Assembly: GCF_051466335.1 (NCBI RefSeq)
Contig: NZ_CP195793.1
Span: 3,534,001-3,598,000, forward strand
Source: Planctomicrobium sp051466335
Lineage (GTDB): Bacteria; Planctomycetota; Planctomycetia; Planctomycetales; Planctomycetaceae
Direction: 5' to 3'
DNA length: 64,000 nucleotides
Shown: piece after piece, positions 8,582 to 17,436 of the stretch
Layout of the letters: each line of letters opens with the position of its first letter
How positions within the stretch are numbered: the stretch's first letter is position 1
The notes under the pieces: model-generated
Databases searched by the model: none
What the model was told of the DNA's origin: nothing
The model's input: the letters and a program-made list of their open reading frames with translations, nothing else
Position numbers and translations under genes: made by a program

Positions 8582-9313
8582 ATGACACTGTTCCGGGGAG
8601 AATCAACGCCGAAAGACATTCAGGAGCGGTTCGATCAGGATGTCGAGCGTTTTTCTAATCTGGAGACGGGACAATCTGCCACGGTCGATGCGCCGCTTGC
8701 TCTTGAACTTGTGTCCCAAGCAGCTCTGGCAGTCAATCCCGCTCCAAAACGAATTCTGGACTTGGGATGCGGGGCGGGAAACTTTACGCTCCGCCTTCTT
8801 CAGGGGTGTCGCAGCGTCCAACGGGTAACGCTCCTCGATCTCAGTCGCCCCATGCTGGAGCGAGCGAAGAGTCGAATTCAGCAGACACAGCCGATTGACG
8901 TCACGACGATTCAAGGGGATTTTCGAGAGATCCCATTTGAAGACGTTCAGTTTGACGTCGTCCTTGCAGGGGCAGTACTGCATCATTTACGGACTGATCA
9001 GCAGTGGGAGGAGACGTTTCAGCGTATCTATAATGCCACTGCTCCCGGCGGTTCTTTCTGGATCTTTGACCTCATCACACATCACCAACCGCGCATTCAG
9101 CAATTGATGTGGAGTCGATACGGCGAGTATTTAAAGGGACTCAAAGGTGAAGAATACCGCGATCAGGTCTTTGACTACGTGACACGCGAAGACACGCCCA
9201 GAACGGTCCCCTATCAACTCGACCTCCTGAGCCGCTCTGGTTTTCGGGATGTTGAATTACTTCACGCCAACGTCTGTTTTGCCGCGTTTGGCGGCATCAA
9301 AACGGTCGAATGA
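8582..9313 (+). CDS. Class I SAM-dependent methyltransferase
   Basis: This is a 243-residue cytoplasmic methyltransferase. The SAM-binding motif I ILDLGCGAGN lies at about residues 58-67, motif II has an acidic LLDLS, and the motif IV region reads FDVVLAGAVLHHL. An N-terminal helical extension (STPKDIQERFDQDVERFSN) precedes the Rossmann fold, as in CmoA-like and tRNA or small-molecule enzymes of this superfamily. The start at 8582 has GGAG five bases upstream. It follows the enolase-superfamily gene by 131 bases, and ends in a strong hairpin shared with the convergent VOC gene. The substrate cannot be told from sequence. Confidence 0.8.
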   Translation: MTLFRGESTPKDIQERFDQDVERFSNLETGQSATVDAPLALELVSQAALAVNPAPKRILDLGCGAGNFTLRLLQGCRSVQRVTLLDLSRPMLERAKSRIQQTQPIDVTTIQGDFREIPFEDVQFDVVLAGAVLHHLRTDQQWEETFQRIYNATAPGGSFWIFDLITHHQPRIQQLMWSRYGEYLKGLKGEEYRDQVFDYVTREDTPRTVPYQLDLLSRSGFRDVELLHANVCFAAFGGIKTVE

Positions 9314-9329
9314 AATTGGCAATGAGTAA

Positions 9330-9364
9330 CTCCGCACAGTACGGAAATAACCGTCTGTGCGGAG
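9330..9364. terminator. Bidirectional hairpin between convergent genes
   Basis: The arms CTCCGCACAG (9330-9339) and CTGTGCGGAG (9355-9364) pair perfectly, and an inner ACGG/CCGT stem extends the hairpin around an AAATAA loop with one bulged T. It lies between two converging stops. There is no T-tract, so it may work as an mRNA-end stabiliser or terminator in both directions. Confidence 0.6.
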
Positions 9365-9403
9365 CGCGACGAGATCCGATTTTATCACTGACGGGGCACG
9401 GCA

Positions 9404-9886
9404 CTACTGGCCTTGAAACTGTTTCATCATCTCCTTGTACGCAGCTTTCATCTCGTCGGTCGTCATGTCTTTTTGGTGAGTTGCCAGCGACCAAGTATGC
9501 CCAAACGGGTCTTGTACGACTCCGTATCGATCGCCCCAGAACATGTCCGTAGCTGGACAGAGTACTGTGGCCCCAGCGGAGATTGCCTTCTCCATCGCTG
9601 CATCGCAGTTCTCCACATACCGGTGCATCGTCACTGACGACCCACCGAGAGCGAGCGGATTTTCGGCCTTTCCGTTGCAGTATTCGGGGAAATCGTCCGC
9701 GATGAACACGACGTTCCCGGCGATGGTAATGGCAGCATGCATCAGACGTTCACCGTCTTCCGCATCGAGCATCGCCATCACTTCTGCTCCAAACGCCTTC
9801 TTATAAAACTCGATAGCTTGCCTGGCCCCTTTGACTTTCAAATGCGGGATCAAAGCGGCGTGTTCGGGAGGAATTGGCTGAGTCAC
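9404..9886 (-). CDS. VOC (glyoxalase/PhnB-like) family protein
   Basis: This is a 160-residue cytoplasmic protein of the vicinal-oxygen-chelate fold. It begins IPHLKVKGARQAIEFYKKAFG, the usual first beta-alpha unit, and continues with GERLMHAAITIAGNVVFIADD and GDRYGVVQDPFGHTWSLATH, matching PhnB/YdcA-type homodimeric proteins. These often lack assigned reactions and the metal ligands are only partly conserved here. A GTG at 9886 is chosen because the homology begins a few residues later and the longer frame has no suitable start. The gene is convergent with the methyltransferase and shares its hairpin. Confidence 0.82.
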   Translation of the reverse strand: MTQPIPPEHAALIPHLKVKGARQAIEFYKKAFGAEVMAMLDAEDGERLMHAAITIAGNVVFIADDFPEYCNGKAENPLALGGSSVTMHRYVENCDAAMEKAISAGATVLCPATDMFWGDRYGVVQDPFGHTWSLATHQKDMTTDEMKAAYKEMMKQFQGQ

Positions 9887-10020
9887 GATACTATCCGTCC
9901 TGCTGATTTTTATGTGATCCACTCTCTGATCGAAGGTTCGATCCCCACGATTAGAATCAGAGCACAAATCAGTCGCTTGTCACGAATGGAAATCGACAAT
10001 CGATTTCAGAATAATTTGAA

Positions 10021-12021
10021 TCAACCTTTGGAGGTCGCCAGCGTGACGTTGAGGACAACTTCTTGACCTTCCCGTAGCACAGTGACCGCAACTTGTTCGC
10101 CCGGTTTGAACTTACGTAATACCAGGTCGAAGTCGTCCAGCCCTCCGATCCGGTCGTCGCCCAACTTGATGATGACGTCCCCACCAAGAATTCCACCTTT
10201 AGCCGCGGGACTATCGGCTGAGACACCTTGAATTGCGTATCCTGAAACGTCTTTGCCGAAGTCTGGGATACTACCGAAGTAAGGACGATTCCCAGTCCGT
10301 TCGAGTTGAGCATTACCCTTCACTTCAACGTAATCTGGCCGATCGGTGCTGAACGCTGTATCGAGGACGATTTCTTCCAAAAATGTGACGATGCGATCGA
10401 TGTCTTGAAAATTGATTTTCTCCCAATCGTCGCTTGGTCGGTGATAATCGCTATGAGTTCCGGTGAAGAGATGCAGGACGGGGATTTTTTTGCCGTAAAA
10501 GCTGGCGTGGTCGCTGGGGCCAAATCCTTCAGGTTTCTTGGACACGAGAAGCTGATGCTGGGTCGCCCCAGTGTCGACGAGTGCTTCCCAACGGGTTGAC
10601 GTTCCAGTCCCAAACACCACGAGTTTGCTGTCTTCCATTCTTCCGATCATGTCCATGTTAAACATGGCGATCGTGTTTTCGATCGGGAAAAGAGGCTCTT
10701 TCACGTATCGGTCGGAACCGAGAAGGCCTCTTTCTTCAGCAGTGAATGCAATGAAAACAACGCGTCTCGGAAGCGGCTTGTTCAACTTGCCCAGGCGACG
10801 AGCCATCTCCAGCAAGCCAGCGACTCCAGAGGCATTGTCATCAGCGCCATTATGGGTTTCTCTGATTTCCGGGGTGAACGACCCTTCCCCCCCTTGGCCG
10901 ATGTGATCGAAGTGAGCTCCAATCACAATCGTTTCCTCCTTGAGAGGACCTTCTCCTTCGAGAACCCCGATCACGTTTTTGACGGGAACCTTGATTTGCA
11001 GAACCGTCGCTTCCCCTGAAGCACTCCAGCCAGAGAGTTCCTTGCTGAGCGGTTTCCCTGTCTCGTCGATCTTCGCTTCGATCTCAGCCAGGGACAGGCC
11101 GCTGTCCGACGTGAGAAGCTTGTTACATGTCTCGATGGAAATCTGGAAGACTGGAACAGATTGTCCCTGCCGAGTTCCTCCGTAACCAAATGGCATCAGT
11201 GGATCGAGATCGTTTTTCTTGATCAGGTCCTGAAGCTGGATCAAATGCTGGGCGGCGGCTTGCGTCTCTTTTAGTAACGTTACGGTCGTTTCTGCGTTTT
11301 CCGGTTGCTGTTGTGAGAGAGTGCCAAGCTTTTTCAACGCCTCGGCGTACTTCTCTTCCAGCTCCTTCTGCGCTGTGACGCCAGAGATGGTGTCATTCAC
11401 AACCAGGACAGCGACGGCACCTTTCGAAAAAGCCTGTCCCACTTTTGTCGTCAACGCTGCAAAACGGGAGATGCCGTGCCCGACAGCGAATTTGCCCTGC
11501 GGATTGTTTTGCTGAGGGTTGCGACGCATCACGACGACAACCTTCCCTTTGACGTCGATTCCATCAAAATCGTTGTACTCAGCTTCCTGCGAATCGATTC
11601 CGTATCCTAGAAATGCTACGGGCGCGTCAAAAGTTCCGGTCGACCCAAAGGCGCATGTTCGGAAATCCTTGTCATACTCGAGATTCAGGACTTGGCCGTT
11701 TGGACCTTTGAGAGTGAGTACGTTGGTTTCGCCGAGCTTCACACCGTCATTGACTTCGAAATCCTGATAAGCGTCTCCCCCTGCGGCTGTGACACTCAAT
11801 CCTGCTTTTCTGAACTCATCGACAATGTACTCCGCAGCCTTCTCAATCCCCTGAGTCCCAATTCCTCTCCCTTCAAATTCATCTGACGCGAGGAGTTTGA
11901 CGTCTTCACGGATTTGCTGAACGGCGGGAGAGAGTTCTTCGGCAAAGCTGATTTGCTCCAAAACGCTTGTCAGTCCAGCGAGGGAAACCAGACTGAGCAT
12001 TGCACAAGAAAAACGATTCAT
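10021..12021 (-). CDS. Secreted M28 zinc aminopeptidase with PA and PDZ domains
   Basis: This is a 666-residue exported peptidase. After a signal peptide (about residues 1-28) come a PA-type insert (about 130-260, with GKVVVVMRRNP and AVLVVND), the M28 catalytic core and a C-terminal PDZ domain (about 580-665, GVSADSPAAKGGILGGD). The two-zinc site is complete: GAHFDHIG, GADDNASGVAG, AFTAEERGLLG, NMDMIGR and SDYHRPSDD. Such enzymes remove N-terminal residues from peptides outside the cytoplasm. Start 12021 gives the signal peptide; the longer frame does not. The family is expanded in planctomycetes, which fits uptake and digestion of protein in an enlarged periplasm. It stands alone between a VOC gene and a divergent dehydrogenase. 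Confidence 0.9.
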   Translation of the reverse strand: MNRFSCAMLSLVSLAGLTSVLEQISFAEELSPAVQQIREDVKLLASDEFEGRGIGTQGIEKAAEYIVDEFRKAGLSVTAAGGDAYQDFEVNDGVKLGETNVLTLKGPNGQVLNLEYDKDFRTCAFGSTGTFDAPVAFLGYGIDSQEAEYNDFDGIDVKGKVVVVMRRNPQQNNPQGKFAVGHGISRFAALTTKVGQAFSKGAVAVLVVNDTISGVTAQKELEEKYAEALKKLGTLSQQQPENAETTVTLLKETQAAAQHLIQLQDLIKKNDLDPLMPFGYGGTRQGQSVPVFQISIETCNKLLTSDSGLSLAEIEAKIDETGKPLSKELSGWSASGEATVLQIKVPVKNVIGVLEGEGPLKEETIVIGAHFDHIGQGGEGSFTPEIRETHNGADDNASGVAGLLEMARRLGKLNKPLPRRVVFIAFTAEERGLLGSDRYVKEPLFPIENTIAMFNMDMIGRMEDSKLVVFGTGTSTRWEALVDTGATQHQLLVSKKPEGFGPSDHASFYGKKIPVLHLFTGTHSDYHRPSDDWEKINFQDIDRIVTFLEEIVLDTAFSTDRPDYVEVKGNAQLERTGNRPYFGSIPDFGKDVSGYAIQGVSADSPAAKGGILGGDVIIKLGDDRIGGLDDFDLVLRKFKPGEQVAVTVLREGQEVVLNVTLATSKG

Positions 12022-12260
12022 TGGTGCCTGACTCGTAAGGAAATGAAGAAGTTTCGATGCGATTCTATCCCAAGTCGAAGCGATCAGTACACCGAATCGG
12101 GGCTGGATCGCTGGCTCAAATCCGATTGAATCCAAAAAAGATCATCCGTGAGAACTTTTGCGTGCAAATCGTCGTACACGCTCGGTGAAGCGGCGGGAAT
12201 TTGTTAGTTTACTGGAAGAAGTTTCCACTCCACTCCTGCTGACCTACTGAAAGGCCTGCG

Positions 12261-13454
12261 ATGTCTGCTCCGATTCGCTTCGACCTGATTCTTCCAGGGC
12301 GAATCGTCTTCGGCTGGGGTCAGAGAAATTCGATTGGCACCCTAGCAAAGTCGCTCGGAAACCGTGCGTTCGTGATTGATGGCTCCCGCAAGTTACGCGA
12401 GTCGTCTGAATGGACTGATGTCGTCGTTGGTCTGAAGTCGGCGGGAGTCAGCGCGGAGTTCATTTCGACAGCGACGCAAGAGCCAACAATTGAAGATGTC
12501 GATACCGCAGCAGCGATTGTGCGTCGGTTACAGCCTCGACAGGGCGATTTCGTTTTGGGAATTGGCGGTGGCTCCGCGATGGATCTGGCTAAAGCTGTCG
12601 CAGTGATGGCCACTTACGGTGACGGCGAAAGTGTTCGCGACTTTCTGGAAGGGATTGGGACCGGAAGAACTCTCGATCGTTCTCCACTTCCACTGATGCT
12701 GGTGCCGACAACCTCTGGAACGGGGAGCGAGGCGACTAAAAATGCCGTGATCTCGTGCACAGAGCCACCCTGCAAAAAGAGTTTGCGTTCGGACAGGCTC
12801 ATGGCGTCGATCGTCTTGGTCGATCCGCAATTGACGGTGACGATGGGACCGGAACAAACCGCTTTCTCCGGAATGGATGCCATCACGCAGTTGATTGAAA
12901 GTTACACCTCCAATCGTGCTCAGCCTGTCACAGATGCCTGGTGCGACATGGGATTGAAATTGGCGTTAGGAAGTCTCGTCAAAGCTGTCTATTCGCCGAA
13001 CGATCAGCGAGCCCGTGAAGAAATGGCCTCAGCTGCACTTCTCTCCGGGATGGCATTGGCAAACTCCGGTCTCGGGATGGCTCATGGGGTCGCAGCAGCT
13101 CTGGGCGCCATCTGCGATGTCCCACATGGTTTGGCATGTGCCGTCATGTTGCCAATCACGCTGAAGACCAACCGTGAGCAGATTGCCAGTAAGTTGGAAG
13201 CACTGACAATTATCTGGAAAGTGTTAAAGAAGGAAAGCAATGTCGCAGCAGTGAAACCAGCTGTCGACTTGCTCATCGAGACCGTTGAACAGATCTGTAT
13301 GGCATTGAAAATCCCCTCTCGCTTACGAGACTTGGGAGTTCAAAAAGATCAGATTCCGCTTCTTGTCGCTGGCTCTCGCGGGAACAGTATGAACGGAAAT
13401 CCACGTCACTTGAGTGACAGCGAACTGACCGAGATTTTGGAGGCTCACTGGTGA
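12261..13454 (+). CDS. Iron-containing alcohol dehydrogenase
   Basis: This is a 397-residue cytoplasmic group III dehydrogenase. The N-terminal NAD(P)-binding part contains GIGGGSAMDLAKAVA and VPTTSGTGSEAT; the C-terminal metal domain holds the expected D/H/H/H ligands in SGMDAITQLIES, MAHGVAAALGA, VPHGLACA and NGNPRHLS. Substrate is unclear; relatives act on lactaldehyde, 1,3-propanediol, hydroxybutyrate or sugar-derived aldehydes. The stop codon overlaps the next gene's GTG by four bases (GTGA), so the two are translationally coupled. This pairing with a sugar kinase suggests joint action on a phosphorylated or ketose intermediate (inference). AAAGG precedes the ATG. Confidence 0.87.
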   Translation: MSAPIRFDLILPGRIVFGWGQRNSIGTLAKSLGNRAFVIDGSRKLRESSEWTDVVVGLKSAGVSAEFISTATQEPTIEDVDTAAAIVRRLQPRQGDFVLGIGGGSAMDLAKAVAVMATYGDGESVRDFLEGIGTGRTLDRSPLPLMLVPTTSGTGSEATKNAVISCTEPPCKKSLRSDRLMASIVLVDPQLTVTMGPEQTAFSGMDAITQLIESYTSNRAQPVTDAWCDMGLKLALGSLVKAVYSPNDQRAREEMASAALLSGMALANSGLGMAHGVAAALGAICDVPHGLACAVMLPITLKTNREQIASKLEALTIIWKVLKKESNVAAVKPAVDLLIETVEQICMALKIPSRLRDLGVQKDQIPLLVAGSRGNSMNGNPRHLSDSELTEILEAHW

Positions 13455-14383
13455 TTGTTTCTGCGGGACTCTCTCCTGCCTGGCAACAGATTTTAAGATT
13501 CGATTCCTTGCAGATTGGTGAAGTCAATCGTGCAACAGATGCCTGCTGGTGTGCATCCGGGAAAGTCATCAACATTGCGACCGCCGCTGCGACATTGGGA
13601 AGCGATGTCACGCTGCTGACCTCAATTGGCGGGCTCTCTGGAGAAGTGATCCGAGCAGAAATCGAAGAACTCGGGATTCGCGCGTACTGGACCGAAACGG
13701 ATTCCGCCACACGGGTCTGCACCACACTCCTTGATGCGCGCGGGAAGACTACGGAACTCGTCGAGAACGTCGCGGATATTGAGCTTGAGAAACTGGCTGA
13801 ATTCATCGATCAGACGAAGATCTACGCGAACGTAGCCAGCGTGACGGTTCTCTCGGGATCCCTTCCCCAGAATGCCCCGGTGGATACGTTTGAGCGAATC
13901 ATCTCGCAAACACACAAGAAATTTGTGCTGGACATCCGCGGAGAACACCTCAAGCAGGCCCTCATTCATGCCCCCTTCCTGATCAAGCCAAACCGGGAAG
14001 AACTGGCGGCGACTGTCGGAAAATCACTCGCTGCTGAGGACGACCTGTTGCGTGAGATGCGCCGGCTGAATCACGAAGGTGTGCAATGGGTTGTTGTCAG
14101 CGATGGCGAACAGGGTTGCATTGTGACATCAGCCGACCATGCTGTGCGCTTGTCCGTTCCGAATATCAAATTGATCAATCCGATTGGATGTGGCGATTCC
14201 CTGGCGGCTGGGATCGCAAGAGAGCTTGAGCGCCACGACGATGTGATTCAGGCGGTTCGATTCGGCATGGCGGCGGCAGCCAACAACGCAGAACAACTGC
14301 TCCCTGCACGCTTGTGCCTGCAGCGATGCGAAGAACTGGTCGAACAGGTCAAAGTCGAAGAAGTGAAGCCTCCGCGAGTTTAG
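13451..14383 (+). CDS. PfkB-family sugar kinase (1-phosphofructokinase-like)
   Basis: This is a 310-residue cytoplasmic ATP-dependent kinase. The N-terminus SAGLSPAWQQILRFDSL matches the 1-phosphofructokinase/tagatose-6-phosphate kinase branch, in which the first strand reads TLNPALD-like. The PfkB signature near the C-terminus is INPIGCGDSLAAGIA, keeping the catalytic aspartate and the anion-hole glycines. The substrate pocket GKVINIATAAATLG replaces the usual GKGxNVA, so the preferred sugar phosphate may differ. It starts with GTG inside the last codons of the dehydrogenase gene, and no PTS or other sugar gene is nearby. The true reaction is not certain. Confidence 0.85.
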   Translation: MIVSAGLSPAWQQILRFDSLQIGEVNRATDACWCASGKVINIATAAATLGSDVTLLTSIGGLSGEVIRAEIEELGIRAYWTETDSATRVCTTLLDARGKTTELVENVADIELEKLAEFIDQTKIYANVASVTVLSGSLPQNAPVDTFERIISQTHKKFVLDIRGEHLKQALIHAPFLIKPNREELAATVGKSLAAEDDLLREMRRLNHEGVQWVVVSDGEQGCIVTSADHAVRLSVPNIKLINPIGCGDSLAAGIARELERHDDVIQAVRFGMAAAANNAEQLLPARLCLQRCEELVEQVKVEEVKPPRV

Positions 14384-14568
14384 AAGTTTGGAGAGTAGCG
14401 GTTTGGAAAGTTGACGACCGGGAATCGATTGTTTTTCAAATTTTTGTCATTTGAGACAGATCTCTGATCCAACCAGTCGGAACGCTCGTTTATAAATTTC
14501 TCGATCTCACTTTTTGTTTACTAATCAGAGACGGACGGCACCGTTGAATTGCCGGGAGAGTAACGACG

Positions 14569-15447
14569 ATGTCAAAGAAAGTGAAAGTGGGGCTGATCCA
14601 GCGGTCAGTCGGATTGGATCCGGAAGTCAACTTCCGTGACACCGTCGCCGATATTGAGCGAGCAGCAGAACAAGGGGCGCAGATCATCTGCACTCAAGAG
14701 TTGTTCCGATCGCAATATTTCTGCCAAAGCGAAGATTACAAAAACTTTGAATTGGCTGAATCGATCCCAGGACCAAGCACCGAAACATTAAGCCCAATCG
14801 CCAAAAAGCATGGCGTTGTCATCATCGCCTCGCTGTTCGAACGCCGTGCGCCGGGCCTTTACCACAATACGGCAGTTGTGATCGACGCTGATGGCTCGAT
14901 TGCGGGAATTTACCGCAAGATGCACATTCCAGACGATCCGCTGTTCTATGAAAAGTTCTATTTCACCCCCGGTGATCTGGGCTTCAAAGCAATTCAGACC
15001 AAGTTTGGAAAAATTGGCGTTCTGATTTGTTGGGATCAGTGGTATCCAGAAGGGGCTCGACTCACAGCACTGGCCGGGGCAGAGATTCTCTTTTATCCGA
15101 CTGCAATCGGCTGGCACCCAGCAGAAAAAGAAGAATTCGGAAAAGCTCAGCACTCTTCTTGGGAAACGATTCAGCGCAGCCACGCCATCGCGAATGGTGT
15201 ATTCGTCTGTGCTCCGAACCGTTGCTGCCATGAAGGAAGCAAGGAAGATGGAATCGACTTCTGGGGGCAGAGCTTTATCTGCGATCCACGAGGCCAGATC
15301 ATCGCCATCGCTCCTTCAGACAAGCCTGAAATCCTGATTGCAGAATGCGATCTGGGAAGTATCGATTTCCAACGCACTCACTGGCCGTTCCTTCGAGATC
15401 GTCGCATTGACGCCTACGAAGACATTGTGAAGCGTTACCGCGACTAA
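14569..15447 (+). CDS. aguB: N-carbamoylputrescine amidase (AguB-type nitrilase)
   Basis: This enzyme hydrolyses N-carbamoylputrescine to putrescine, CO2 and ammonia, the last step of the arginine-agmatine route to polyamines. The 292-residue protein has the nitrilase-superfamily triad Glu44 (TQELF), Lys117 (YRKMHIPDD) and Cys154 (LICWDQWYPE). The stretches KMHIPDDPLFYEKFYFTPGD and AIGWHPAEKEEF are characteristic of AguB rather than general nitrilases. Length is normal. The usual partner, agmatine deiminase, is not in the window. The gene ends 88 bases before a strong bidirectional terminator. Confidence 0.9.
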   Translation: MSKKVKVGLIQRSVGLDPEVNFRDTVADIERAAEQGAQIICTQELFRSQYFCQSEDYKNFELAESIPGPSTETLSPIAKKHGVVIIASLFERRAPGLYHNTAVVIDADGSIAGIYRKMHIPDDPLFYEKFYFTPGDLGFKAIQTKFGKIGVLICWDQWYPEGARLTALAGAEILFYPTAIGWHPAEKEEFGKAQHSSWETIQRSHAIANGVFVCAPNRCCHEGSKEDGIDFWGQSFICDPRGQIIAIAPSDKPEILIAECDLGSIDFQRTHWPFLRDRRIDAYEDIVKRYRD

Positions 15448-15534
15448 TCATGTCCTAAGGAACAAAGTGGCCGTTTCAATTGCTCGACTTCCGCTCGGGT
15501 AATGAACTCGGGTGATGAAGTGGTCACCACAAGA

Positions 15535-15570
15535 AAAAAGAGCCGCACAGCAAACTGTGCGGCTCTTTTC
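15535..15570. terminator. Bidirectional intrinsic terminator
   Basis: A perfect stem, GAGCCGCACAG against CTGTGCGGCTC with a CAAA loop (stem from about 15540 to 15565), is flanked by AAAAA on the left and TTTT on the right, so it can terminate both the amidase gene and the convergent zinc-ribbon gene. Confidence 0.88.
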
Positions 15571-15605
15571 ATTGATATTGTTTTGCGTCAGCAAATCAGG
15601 TTTGG

Positions 15606-17093
15606 TTAGGCCTCTTCTGAAGAGTTGGACATGCTCGGATCGACCGCGTCCTGCTTCAATGCATAGAGCAGGTTTTCTCCCATCTTCTGGCTGCACTTCG
15701 GGCACTTCGCCTTCGCGATTCCTTTGGGAGATTTTCCGCCGAGGTTTTCTTTCTTGCGGCTGACCTCGCTGACAACGGTTTTGCAGGCACCGCAGCGATA
15801 GGCCACCACTTCCAGTTTGGCGGTTGGGTCGGCCTGGAAGAGTTCTGGACTCTCCAGTGTTTTGATCAACATGTCCGAATAGTGATCCTTGTTGACCGTC
15901 GTTTTGGCTTCGCTCGGAACACCATCGCTGACACCCAGTCCAACGATGCCGTAATTTTCTTCGATCGCTTTGGCAAATTTCCAGAATTCGGTGATTCCGA
16001 AGGAAATGTAAGTCGGGTGCTTCATGCCGTCCTGCATCGGCAACTGGACAGCGATACGACCTGTTCCGAACACCGGAACTCCGTGGAACAGTGATGCTCC
16101 GCGGTTTGTTGTCGGCTGGACCACTCGAATCTGCGAGACTTCGTCAACAGTGAAGATGTATTTCTCGCCCACAGGGAGATCGTTGAGCGGTTTGTCCTCT
16201 TTGACATAGGCGAGCATCTGTTCGCGAACAGTCTCTTTCTTGTCTCCCCCTTTTCCAAACATTCCCCCGCCCCCCTTCTTGGCGAGGACAGCGACGACGA
16301 GTTGATCCGGGGAGAAACCAACATCGGCTTCGATAAATTCCTTGAGAAGACTGTCTGCTTTCAGCTTCAGTTTCTCCGGCTCAATTGCGTGGACGTGCAA
16401 GTCGGTGATCCACGTCTTGAACTTATCCTCGCCTGGGGCCGATGCTGCGGCAGCAACAGTCGGCTTCTTGTATTGTGGTGGATCGACGGGGACAATGAAC
16501 GGTGCCGCGCAACGGGGACACTTCCCTGTCATTCCGCGGTGTTCCTGCTTCACTTCCACCTTGCACCCGTAAGGGCAGTAAATGATGAGTCCACCGCCTG
16601 CTGTGACAACAGGACCGGTGAGCTTTCGCCCTTTGAGACGCTGCTTGACTTCCTTCTCTTCCTGTCTGGCGATGTCGAGTAGAGCATCTCCGCCAGTTGC
16701 TACGGAATGTGAAACATTGTCGTCCCCAGCTGACTGACGAACCGGCTTCTCTTCCGCTGGTGACGGTTCAGCGGGTTCATCAAGGAACGATTCACTGACG
16801 TCCGGTACAGGAGGCTGTAATTTGGACTCAACCTGTTGAACGGCAGGTCGGTGAGCGATCGAGGGGACAGATAGCTGAAAATCGTCTTCGTCGTCGTTGG
16901 ATTCGAACGATGACATCTCGTTAGCGGGAACTTCACTCAAAATCACGGGAGCAGGGTTCGCCTGCATTTCCATGTATTTCTGTTCAAGTTCAGGATTCAT
17001 GAATGCGCCGCAGTTCCAACAGCGCAGGGAATTGACCCGCACCATTTCTCCGCATTCTGGGCAAGGATTTTCTTTTGCGGCAGCCTGATTCAT
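15606..17093 (-). CDS. Zinc-ribbon protein with three ribbons, function unknown
   Basis: This is a 495-residue protein without signal peptide or membrane helix. An N-terminal ribbon (Cys11/Cys14 and Cys25/Cys28, CPECGE and CWNCGA) is followed by an acidic disordered region to about residue 150, a second ribbon (YCPYGC and KCPRCAAPF, about 180-205), a central folded domain, and a third ribbon at the C-terminus (YRCGACKTV and KCPKCSQKM). The central domain contains a Gly/Lys-rich loop (KKGGGGMFGKGGDKK). No known family was recognised; similar multi-ribbon proteins are frequent in planctomycetes. The ribbons suggest a scaffold or nucleic-acid-binding role, which is only inference. Confidence 0.75.
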   Translation of the reverse strand: MNQAAAKENPCPECGEMVRVNSLRCWNCGAFMNPELEQKYMEMQANPAPVILSEVPANEMSSFESNDDEDDFQLSVPSIAHRPAVQQVESKLQPPVPDVSESFLDEPAEPSPAEEKPVRQSAGDDNVSHSVATGGDALLDIARQEEKEVKQRLKGRKLTGPVVTAGGGLIIYCPYGCKVEVKQEHRGMTGKCPRCAAPFIVPVDPPQYKKPTVAAAASAPGEDKFKTWITDLHVHAIEPEKLKLKADSLLKEFIEADVGFSPDQLVVAVLAKKGGGGMFGKGGDKKETVREQMLAYVKEDKPLNDLPVGEKYIFTVDEVSQIRVVQPTTNRGASLFHGVPVFGTGRIAVQLPMQDGMKHPTYISFGITEFWKFAKAIEENYGIVGLGVSDGVPSEAKTTVNKDHYSDMLIKTLESPELFQADPTAKLEVVAYRCGACKTVVSEVSRKKENLGGKSPKGIAKAKCPKCSQKMGENLLYALKQDAVDPSMSNSSEEA

Positions 17094-17365
17094 GAAGATT
17101 TCCTGGATCAGCGAAGGGAAAGCGAAATAAAACTTGAAATGATTGATCTCTCAATGATCGTCACAACTCAATGCCGTGACAAGTCCATACACGGTTTTGT
17201 TTCGGTTCCAGAGGGGGCAACTTGACTGGACCGGAAGACTTGCGCGTGTCGATGCTGTCAGATGGTTTACCTGAGGTGTAGCGATCGTAATGGTTGTAAT
17301 ACGGCTAATTTCCTCGACAGACTCTGAGCGCTGCACTCAATTCTCTCAGCTACATGTCATTTGAC

Positions 17366-17405
17366 AAGAAAAAAATGAAGGCTGATTCATGGAACCAGCC
17401 TTCAT
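17366..17405 (-). terminator. Intrinsic terminator of the DUF1080/sugar dehydrogenase gene
   Basis: The arms ATGAAGGCTG (17375-17384) and CAGCCTTCAT (17396-17405) form a perfect 10-bp stem. On the minus strand it is followed by a run of T from the A-tract at 17369-17375, 32 bases after the stop codon. Confidence 0.85.
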
Positions 17406-17436
17406 TCAATTCAGTAAGTGCCTCTCTCAGAGACGG

